Source: Cristatella mucedo
Taxonomy: Eukaryota > Bryozoa > Phylactolaemata > Cristatellidae
Assembly (NCBI GenBank): GCA_009760855.2
Contig: WPIO01000068.1
Span: forward strand, 1,816,501-1,880,500
Length of the DNA stretch: 64,000 nucleotides
Direction: 5' to 3'
The translations under genes were made by a program, and so were the position numbers. The notes beneath the pieces are model-generated. The model did not search any database and was not told the DNA's origin. It worked only from the letters and a program-made list of their open reading frames with translations. Positions 34,501 to 46,100 of this stretch are shown here, piece by piece. Within the stretch, counting starts at the first letter, position 1, and each line of letters starts with the position of its first letter.

Positions 34501-37086
34501 CATAAAGGAAAAATCATTTAGACCCAGCAAATGCTGTGGGGAAAATGTGCCTTTTTAGCATCTTTTTAAACGTCATTAAGTCCAGGCATGCCGTGACTTC
34601 AGTCGGGATTTGAGGTTGGTTCAAGGCACAGCTGAGCGAATCTAGTCAGAAGAGAAGGTGCTACGATGTCTAGCCTGATTGGGAAGTAGCTCCAACGGGT
34701 AGGCTGGAGCCAGAGAATGAAGGGACTTGAAAGTGAGAGACAAAAACTTGGAAGTAGATGCCTTGCTTGATGGAACATGTATACATATATGAATATGTAT
34801 ACAAGAAGTTGTGATGTGGTAGCTGCGACGCTCACGACAAACAAGTCTAGCTGCAAAGTTTTGCACCTACTGTAAGCTCCTGATTGCACAGGCCGGTAGG
34901 CCAGCTAGCAGTGAATTACAGAAGTCCAGTTGATATGTCACGAATATGCATGGGCCAATTTAGATGTAGTATCCTTGTCTAAGCAAACCAGTATTTTAGC
35001 AGCGTTATGTAGCTGAAAGTAGGTAGATTTGACTTAAAAGCTGATGTAGTAGTGAAAGATCACTTTGAAACAGAACGCCTAGATTTTGTCCGGATGCAAC
35101 AGGAGATATTCAAACAGAGCTGATTTTGAGCATTGAAGTTCCCAATTTCTGAGTCACACTTGGTTTACCCATAGAAAGTGAGCAGGTTTTATCGTAATTA
35201 AATTTGAGACAGTTTGCTGCAGTCCATGGTCTGATGTACGCACAGCACGGGAGTTGAGGGAATTCTACGTACTAGAGGGCTGGGAAAGATCAAAACAAAG
35301 GGTACAACTGAGTGGCATCTGCATAGAAGTGAAAGCTATTTTGGATGTTGAGGAGGGCATACACCTTAGACTGAATGTGATCCACATGTGGTCAGATGAA
35401 CAGAATTTGGTTTTAATAGGATATGATAGTATACACTGGTGGGAGAATATATGATCAAGCGTGTGTGACCCTTGTTGTTAGTATTGTCATGCACATGAGA
35501 GCCATAAGTGAAAATGATTCAGTCAGTGAACGGAATTTGACTCTTAAGGAGTCAGACAAGTTCTTAAAATGAATACTAAGATCCCCAATAATGTGGAGAG
35601 CAGAATCGAAATGAGATTAGAGAAATCAGAGGTAAAGGATGACTCAACACCTAGGGGCGATAGATTACTGCCAGCATTGGCAACTTTTTGATGGAAGGAC
35701 TCAAAACAAGAGTTTGGAAAGACTGCTTCGAGGGACTGCAAACGGTTTGAAATTGGGGGAAGAGAAATGCGACTGGCAACTCATCTGCCAGTTTTTATTG
35801 ATAGAGAGGTATGTAAGAAGGAGAATCCTGAGGGGGTGGCACTGGTTATGGTTGGGCAGTTGAGTGCACATTGAGTGAGTGTAAGATAAGCGTAAAGATG
35901 GGCCGCCGCCTTATAGCAGGCCTTATAGCAGGCCCAAGTAAGGGCAGTGATAGACCGAGAGGTAAGGTACTTACTCTTCAAGATCCAGGTCATAGGTTCG
36001 AATCCCACAATTGGCGATTCTTTATTACCATTAGCAAGGGGTGGTGATAGCCGTTAAGGCTTTTCTGCCACTATACCAACGTGGCTGTTAAATCAGCTGA
36101 TGACCACTAAGTTTGAGTGATTCACTGATGGCTTGAGGCAGGTCGCTGAGGGCGACACGAGACGATGCTTGGAATACCAAAACAAGCTGGGCGTCCGGTA
36201 ATGAGCCTTTCGGCCGTTGCTGTATTTACGAGTTGGCCTCTTTTGGTAATGCCCCATTTTCGGACCCTGGCAACAGCAACCGCAACAAGGAATGCATTTG
36301 GACGACGATAGCAAAATGATAATAATAATATTAATAAGAAATAAAAAGTATGCACTAGCGTACCTAATAGGGAGGTTAGTAACAGTCGGCAAACCTAAAG
36401 ACACAGTTTGCATGGTTGGGGAAGCCACGGCACGTGGGGACACATCCTGAAGCTGTAACAGTTTAATTATCCACCGGCAAATAATTTCTCACTCACTACG
36501 GTCAAACAACAAACAGAAACGCTTTTAGCAGGCCTTAGCTGCATCGGTTTCCGTATACGATGTTTGCAGGAACTTTGATTTTTGAAAGAGAGTTCTGCAA
36601 CAGACAAGAATTGCTGTTAGCACTTTGTGTCAGGAGGCAAGAAGTTTGTTCCAGTGCTTATGGCGCTCGTCATGTTTCACATATCGTGCTCTTCACCTAA
36701 TGTATTTGGCCTGCATCCCAGTCAATCTGGTTTAGGATTGCACAGCAGATGCCATGTGTGTATGTCCTCGCAAGTGCATGCCAGAGCGTGTGCCCATGTC
36801 TGCGCTAGCGTATGTGTCTGTGAGGCCCATCTTAGTCGGTATCTAAAGTTCAATTGGTGTTCTTTCAGCGTGTTCAAGTGCTGAGAATGACGAGGAGCTG
36901 AACGAGTTGGCAGCCGATGGCAGCCCCGAGTCTGCAGACGGCGACGACAGCGGTTCCAAGGGAAGCCAGGCTGAAGAGAGTGGCATCGTTGGTGGTGACT
37001 CGGCCAGTGACTCCGCTAGTGACGTAGCTTCAGATGAAGCACCCAGTGCAAGCAGTGGTGAGGAGGAGGAGGGAGAGCAAGTAGAA

Positions 37087-37118
<32 letters not shown>

Positions 37119-40100
37119 GGAGGAAGATGAAACCACTCACTTGCACGAAGTGCTTGCACCTGACGGTAAGCGCTAGTGCGTGAGGTGTGTTCATTTACCC
37201 ACCGGAAGCTTAAGTATGCTCTCAGTTTCTGTGTCCATGGAGGAGGATTGTTTAAGTTGGACGATGCGTCTCACTCGAGCTGTAAATAACATCGTAGATA
37301 TTTTGCTTATCTTACTGGAACTTGGATTTGTCGGCTGACCTCTGGGCCAGGGTGTCATGACTGCTTTTTCTGCTTTCGGCACAATCGCATGCAACGAGAT
37401 TTTTCTTGAGACATAGCTTGCTAAGTGGGTTGCAAAAAACTTCACGACGATCTGCCGCCCTCCAGTAGTGAGCATGAGGAATAGCTGGCCGCACTGGCAC
37501 CACTGGAGGCTTCATCCACCACCTGGCAGATTGGAGTCATATGTGCTATAGCACATGCGGCTGTGCACAGTCCTACAGGCGGCATAAAAGGGAGATTTCT
37601 GTCCGAATGTGGGGAGGGGGAGAGTACCGTAAGACATGCATTTTATGAGCAGCTCATGCAGCCGGCTAATGTATTGTAGTTAGGCTACCCCTACCGTTCA
37701 CAAAGCTATATCTTGTCCAGGTAGCTTGTTCTATACATTTGTCAATGGGATGTCCTTTGTAGGCCATCCGACTAAAGCATGTCGCCGAGCTGGTTTGGTC
37801 CAGTGGTTAAGGTGCTTGCCCCGACCAAGGTCTGGCTGAGGTTGCGGGCTCGAGCCCCGAGGCGTATGTGAAGCACCTGCATATAGATTAAGTTCTCTTG
37901 GGGCGGTATACAAATGAATTTTATATATATATTGCATATGTTGAATTCAATTGGTCTTGCGATAAGGTTCTACCTGTGTTAGTGTTGCCAGTGTTGTTGG
38001 ATTGTTAAACCTCAAGCACAACATGCTTTTATATGTGAGTATATGGAATCATGTTAGTCAAGACTTATCCCATGCATCATCAGTGCTCGAGGAACCGGGA
38101 GCAGCTTGCAGATGAAAGGTGGATTCAAGCCGATGTTAATGCGCACGCACGCACTCACATGCACACACACACTCACATGCACACACACCGTATTTGTCAT
38201 TCTTGTGGTGCCATAAGAGAACTTCAATCTATCTCTAGGTACTTTGTATATGCCGCCTGGCCCAGGGCGGTTTTCTCTTAGATTGGGTGGTCCAACTATG
38301 ACTGAGCTTCTCCGCTGACTTAGCTGACAGCTACAGCAGTGCCAGTCTCTTGCAACTTCGTGCCTTCTCAGGAGTGAAAGTTGACTGTTCCCTTTTTGTC
38401 GACAGGTCACACGAGATACTTTTGCATCACGTGTCTTAAGCTGCCACACTTGGTTCTTCAGTACTGTTCCAGAATTCCCTATTTTGCTGATCCTACTGAA
38501 GTTGGTATAGGTTTTCAGCCTGTTTTTTTTTTTAGTGTTCCTTTAGGCCTAATGAGATCTGCAATGTTTGCCAAAAAATGCTAGCCGAAAGCTGCGTTGA
38601 CTTAAAGTGGCCTAGGAAACACACTCCAGTGTAACATCTACTCTCTCCAGTGACTAATGAAGTTACTAAGGGGCACCATTCAAACATCAGTATCGTGCAT
38701 TCTTATTGATATGCAATAGGTCGGTAAGAGTGGGCTAGAGAATTTAGCAATAATCTGCTGCCATTCTTTATTTACAACTTTAAACTGTAGTGCCACGATA
38801 CTAATTTCAGATACTGGCAAAAAAGCACCACTATCTCTCGTAGTTGCTGTATGTACTCACTTTTAGATCCCTTCATTCTCTTTCTCCAGCCTACCTATCT
38901 ATCCATACTGCTTCCCGATCATGCCAAGCATCGTTGTACCCACTTTTCTGACTTAAGGCATCTAGCTGTATCTCTTATCGATCTCAAAACTTTGGATGAC
39001 CGTGCCTTTAGTTTGTGTGCTCCTGAAGCCTGAAACTCACTCCGGACTGATGTCGCGACATCCTCTGACTTGGTGACATTTAAACTGAAGCTCAAAGCAC
39101 ACCTGTTTCTCACAGCATTGACTGGGTCCGTCTGTGCAGATGCTGTGCATGTTATTACTAACCGTATTGACATGCTTCATTTACAGCATATGATAAGTAC
39201 TTAAAGATCAAGGTCGCGGAGGGTGCTTTACAAATGTCTAATATTATTAACAATAATACTATTATAACCATTTTAGTAGCTTTGGTTCTATGTTTATGGA
39301 TGACTTCTCTGTATGGTAGGGTGAATGAGCTGCAACTGAACAGCTGGTTGTTGTCAACATTTAATATAAAGGAAATTCTTGTGATTTATGTTTCATACTA
39401 ATATCTCTGTGATCTGCTAAACACGATTATCTGGTTGCTGAACCTGTGTACTCCTTGTGCGTGGCAGCAGTGTAGGACGTTTTCAAATAGTTCTGCCGCT
39501 CTGCAGGAGCTCCTGCCTTCCAGGCTGCCGGCTTCTGCATATTCTGAGTGTGTTTTGATGATCGCGACTTCTCTTAGCAATCAACCATTACAGTGACTTC
39601 TCTATAATGTGCTTAGAAAGAGATTAGTTCTTTTGTGGTATATACAGAGTCCTATTATTTATTATTGTTATTACTATTATTACCAGGTGCAAGGCCTTGC
39701 CCTGCACTAAGATCGGAAAGTGGCTAGGCCGTTTTTTGTCTGCAGCAGCTGTGGGGCTAGTTTTACCACAATAAAGGCAGACAACGTGATGCAATTATGC
39801 TCATTTTCTTCATGTCTGGAGTCGCGGAGAAGTTCTCCAGTGCTTGCAGTGAGGCTGTCAGTTCGACCGTGTGTACAGTTATTTGTGTCTGCATTTCTGC
39901 TGTGCCTAATGTCTGCTATTTAGCTCAGATCTTCGGGTAGCTATCGGCCTGGACTCCCACTGAACCACCTAAGCAGAAGTTGACAATCGGTCGTCCGGTC
40001 TCTAGGCCCTTGCTTCGTCAAATTTGTGGCGTAGACTGCCGTTTACGAAAATTATAATATGGCACTTGAATATCTGATAGCTATCATACTATAGATGCTC

Positions 40101-43100
40101 TGCTGGGTCGTGCATAGTTTGTACGATTGATTTACATTTAATTATCAATCTGCATTCAAGAATACTTAACACAAAAGCTTGCATGTGGACTGAACTAGCC
40201 GATATTATAAATGCTTTCGCCGATAACCTTGAAATACCTTGGGTGACCCACGTGGTTTGGTGTTGCCATGAAAACTACTTTCTCCGACCTTTGCTCTTTG
40301 TGGTGATTGTGGAAAGGCTAGATAGATTTTAGGGGAAGTAATGCTACTTCCTTTTCCCTAATCGCCTGTAGCTATCTTTCCTCATTCTGTGATTGTGCAG
40401 CATGTGTGGGATCACGTGGAATGCCTGTTGACTGTAATGTCGATAGTTAAATTCACCTTGTTTGCCATGCTTTGCTATTTCTGCCGGACGGCAAATGCCT
40501 GCAGCCATCCTCTTTTTGTTTGGTAGTTGCCATTTGTCAGCATTTAATACCTCTAATTGTAATATGTCTTCTGAGGAAATTTCTTCGGTTATCTGATGAC
40601 TCCAGTATTCAGTAATGATACAATTTGCATACCCTATGGTCTATATTGCTTGAAGTTCTGTGACCTGAGAGCCCTACACCTACACCTAACCCTGCGTATG
40701 GTGCTGCATGCTGTCCCTAACACCGCTACTTAAAAAGCTTATGACCAAATCGCTACTGAAATTGCCTCTCTCTAGTCTCTCATGTCACTAGCTTCTGATT
40801 TTACTGAATTTTGCTTCCGTGTTGCAGATCCGTTTTGTATGCACTTTGAGGTTGATTTGGACGACAAACAAGCTGCCAGCCTCAGTAGCCAGCAGTCGTG
40901 GAAGCAGGTTGAACTGAAGGTAAAGTACACATGGCTGCAATTAGCTACTGTATGACACTTGGGTGCTTATGCTTCAACCCTACTTTGCATTTTCAACCTT
41001 TCTCACTGTGAGCTAATCAAACCAGATTTACCTATTGTTTTTGCTACGGTTTAGTGGCATCGTGACTTGGGGAAGTCACACGATCTGTATTTTTGGCATG
41101 CTTAGCATATTTAGGTGCCACTGAAAAAATGAAAGTTTTTTTTAGCAGCAGTTATGGGGTGGTTGCTTTTTTGAATTGGATTTGACCATGTAGTATGGAT
41201 GGGTCTGTGTCTTAGCGACTGGCTATCTGGATAGAGAAAGTCTTGCTTGCTGATCTGTGTTAAACTTGTGATAAGTCAGGATCACTTGCCTTGGCCAGTC
41301 TCTACGCTGATGTGACATATTTCACCCATATCACATAGACAGCCCTGCAGGAGTGTTATCGATGGGAGCTTCCTGCTCCTCCTCACTCTCCATTAAGCAT
41401 TGCTGCTGCTGCTGCAAAGCAGACGTGCTCTTGTCATATGTGTAGCTGCAGCACTTGAAGCATTTTACCGTGGGATTGTAACTGACGAGCCCACCTGGCG
41501 TGGCTTCTATCTATTGTACAATAATACAACAGTAACTGCAGGCTTAGATTTTTCTTTCTTTGCCGTGTGTCCATGCAAATGTGCATATGCACGGGTATGT
41601 GTGGAACTTACACTCTAGGTTTGACGTTTCTATATAAGAGTTGAGCTGATCGGCCACTTGATCAAGTTCGTCTGGTTTAATGTCGACTTCTTAATGAGTG
41701 GCCCTACAACGGTCTTTTTGAAGGATGCAGGGACAAGACTTGACATGTTTAGGATGTTTGCTATACAGGGCACAAACAGATCTATATATTACAGGAGGAC
41801 TGCGAGTATAGGTTTCGAGGACTAGTAGTCTTCTTAGAATGGGAAATGAACTTAATGGAGTCATTAATGACAGGCTTGAGTTTGAATATTAAGGTGGTTC
41901 GAAGAATTGAGGGAGAGTAGTCCAGCAAAGATGTTACCTTGGGGATGGACTCTCAGATCCTATCTATCTTGCTGACAAAGAAGCTAGAGAAACTATCTGC
42001 CAGATTGCCACAATGATTACTAGTTGAGGTGCTGATCTAGGGTCAGTTAAGGAGATGATAGGCGGTCGATGCAAGTATCTTATGGTTTTGCTTCCTTTAT
42101 TCCGATGTGTTTTTACTTAAAGGCAATACTTGGCCCTAACTAGGATGGATTGTGTATGCCTGTCAATCTACAGTCAGTGCTGATTTTGTGTGTAGTAGTC
42201 TTAACTAGTTTAATGTCTCCAGTAAACGATAGGCCATTCGTTCGTGCACGTGTGCTTTTTTTGTGGCATTAACGGCAGCAGGCTGTTGTAACTTTGATCG
42301 GTATTGCCTCTCTGAAGCCAATGCACGTGTGCGTCCTTAGCGAGTCTGCAATTTCAGCGGCTTACCGTTTTTCTGCTCGGTTACCAGGTTCCCTGCATTG
42401 GACAGGCAACTTACATCCACGCTCCTGGCGTGTCCACGAGCACGTCTGCAAGCTTCTCAGCACATGCTGTGGAGGATGCATGCATGCGGCACGTGAGGCC
42501 AAGGCTACGAGATCTCGTCATGACCACCCAGCGCAAGCACGTTATTGGAGGAATGGCAGTCAAGGAAGAGAAAAATCAAGTGCAGTCGGCCGAGCTAAGT
42601 GCTCTGCAGAGGCAGCTCCTTGCTGTTGCCAATTGTTATACGGTAGGTAACGGGCATTCATTACTAGGGGAGCGCTATTACTGTCCACCAAAGATGCTCA
42701 TATCCCTCCGAGTGCTTTCGTTTAGCCGTTTATGTATCCTAGGTGTTGGCGTTCACGTCCACTCACGCAGACACTCGTAGAGAATGCAAGTCGATTTGCT
42801 GTGACTGCATGTCATTGCTTTCCACATCAGAGGCCACTGATGCTTCCATGTAGTCAGCTATTCTTGATGGCTTGGGTAGATCATTTTGCTGCCTCAGCTG
42901 ATATAACTCATTTACTCAAGGGAAGAAAGTGATTTTTAATTCAATGACGGCTTGGTACTAAAATGTTGGGACAGCAAGTTACGTTTTCGGACGTTTGGCA
43001 AAAGATGTAATGTGATGTATCTGCTTCTTTAACTTGACAGAGTCAGCATTTCTTAGGGTATACAACGACCTACTTAGGAATGCAGACATGGGTAGGGTGT

Positions 43101-46100
43101 CTCTGCTTGTTTTGCTCGATCTTTCGGCAGCTTTTGACACCATTGATCACAAAGTTCTTCTAGAGTGCCTCTCATCTCGCCTGGGCATCACTGGCACTGC
43201 TCTGCAGTGGTTTAGGTCCTATCTCAGTGGGAGACTCCAGAGTATTGACGTGAATGGACAAAGATCATCTGAAGTACCTCTGAAATATGGAGTACCTCAG
43301 GGCTCCGTGCTAGGTCGGTTCTTTTCACGGTTTATACTCTGCCTCTTGCTGATGTGATTGCCAAGCACAATCTAGGCTTTCACTTCTATGCGGATGACAC
43401 TCAGTTGTACCTTTGCTTTGATCCCTCCCAGCCTTCGAGCACCTCAAATTCTCTAAACTCACTTGCTGCATGCATTGATGACGTCCGCACATGGATGGCA
43501 GCAAATTTTCTTAAACTAAACGATGACAAAACTAACTTACTAGTTATGGGCAAACCCAGTGTGATTCAGAAATGTGAAAGGCTGACTCTCAAAATTGGCT
43601 CTGCCAGCATATCTCCTGTCGATTCAGCTCGAAATCTAGGTGTCATATTCCAAAGCGACCTCTCGTTAGATGACCATATCAGCTCCACAGTCAAATCTGC
43701 CTATTTTCAGCTTCATAATATTGCTAAAATATTCGGGCTTGTTTAGATAAGGATACCACGTCTAAGTTGGTCCATGCATTCGTGACATCTCGTCTCGACT
43801 TCTGCAACTCACTGCTTACTGGCCTCCCAGCATGTGCGATCAGGCGATTGCAGCTGGTGCAAAACTCTGCAGCTAGGCTTGTCTGTCGTGAGCGTCGCAG
43901 TTGCCACATTACTCCACTTCTCGCCTACCTGCACTGGTTACCAGTCAAGCAACGGATTGACTTCAAGGTTTTGTCGCTCACTTTTAGGTCTCTTCATTCT
44001 ATGGCTCCAGCCTATCTCTCCGACATACTCCCCCATCAGGCCAAGTATCGTACCATCCACTTTTCGGAATCCAACAGTCTAGAAATACTTTGTACAAACC
44101 TCAAATCCTTTGGAGACCGTGCATTTAGTTCATATGCTCCCAAAACCTGGAACTTCCTCCCGACCTGCGTCAAAACATTCCCTGACCTGACCACATTTAA
44201 AAGGAACTTAAAAACACACGTATTTAGGACAGCATATAGTGGGTCCCTGTGATTCTTCCTTAATGTGCTTATGAGTGGTGACACTGTGCATGCTGCCAGT
44301 AACCACATTTGCATGCTAACCCTGTGCATGTCACCCCTAACCATGTTATTCGTTTTGTTTGTTTATCAAGCATGATTTTACTTACCATATAATTGCATTT
44401 CCCTTTGCAGCAAATGTAAAGCACCTAGAAAGAGATTAAGTTCTCTGAGGGCGCTTTATCAAGTACATAATAATATTATTATTATTATTATTTAACTCCA
44501 CAAAGACTATGTGGTTGTTGTGCAGAACAGTTTTGTATAGCGAACTCACAGCCTAAGCGACTTTTGATATGCATTCGGTAGCCAACAGACTTCATCTCAC
44601 GCAATAAGGAGAAAGTGGGAAGCATAGCAGAGTCAGGAGAGCAGTTAAGGTAGTGAATAATATGGAAGTAGCAGTTCAAGAAGGCTGGAAAGAATGGGCA
44701 TATTATAAGGGCACGAGGCGGCAGAAACTGGTGCGGCAGTTCAGCTACGTATGGAGGATCCTAGCCGTGGCTGGCCTTGTGGGTCAGCCTACGAACTTTG
44801 CACTGTATCTGTTGATCAACCGGCATCCATCCTAGCTCAGTCTCACCTGACGAGTAGGTAATTGACAGCAGAACACGGGTGCTAAAGTTCTTAGGCTGAC
44901 CCACAAGGTCCGCCACGGCTTGGCTCCTTCGTACCTAGCTGAATTGCTGCACCAGTTTCAGCCTCTTCACGCCCTCAGGTCTTGTGTGGACAATAAATTA
45001 GCTGTTCCATTCCTCCGTTTAAAGGCCGTTGGTGACAGAAGCTTTAGCTCTGCGGTCCTAGACTGTGGAACTCGCTTCCACAATTCTTACGAAACGACAA
45101 CTACTCTCCTGCTGCGGACTATGGTGCATCCTTTTCAGTGGTCCTGAGCTGCGACTTCCATGCTACTCACTACTGCAACTGCTCTCCTGACTTTGCAATG
45201 CTTCCCACTTTCTCTTTGTTGCGTGAGACGAAGTTTTTCGGCTACCGAATGCGTACAGAAAGCCGCTTAGGCTGTGAGTGTGCTATAGAAAACTCTCCTG
45301 CATAACACCCAGTTAGTCTTTATGGCTCCGTGGAGTTACAGACGGAGACACATTACATTACGTTAAATTTCAGTTAATTAGCTATAGCATGCATGCACAA
45401 TTTCAACACATCAAGCACACCTGGTTGATGATGGCTAAGCAATGATAAATATACTGTTGAGTTCATCTAACCTATGTGTTTATTAGTTATGTCACCTTAG
45501 TTTTTTAACTGAACAACATCAAATCCAGGCGATTGTAAAATTGATTTTATTCTCGACAATAAAATAACACGACTCATTAAAGATGCCGACTCGTCTAGTT
45601 TTTTAATTTAAGCATAGGTATAGTTTATTTAATGCAAATAAATTATGATGTTAGTTCACCGACCAATGACTCAGGGGCAGCATGGCGAAAGGTGGACTGG
45701 CACGCTTGCTGCCGATGTTCCAGCTAATATGATATCGACTATGCATAGACAGCAAACTGCTATGGCTGTTATGAAACTTCCTGCTATGGGCATTTAGCTT
45801 GTATCAGGAAGCTTTAGAATGGTTGCCAGCCTCTGTAAACTCTAAACCTAAAACATTAACATTCGCACCCTAAACCTCAAAACTTAAACACTAAACCCCA
45901 AATCCTTAAGGGGGAATGTCAAGGGAATACCTATAACATGTGTCCTACAATCGAATATGTGTTTATGGTACCTTTCGAAAGACAAATATGGTATAACTGG
46001 GATCGGAAGTTCTGACGACTTCCTCATGAACGGAAAAATTTGTTATGCAAACCGAGTCTAACCCGGATGTAAACCGGAACCAGCATATTTACACGTACCG

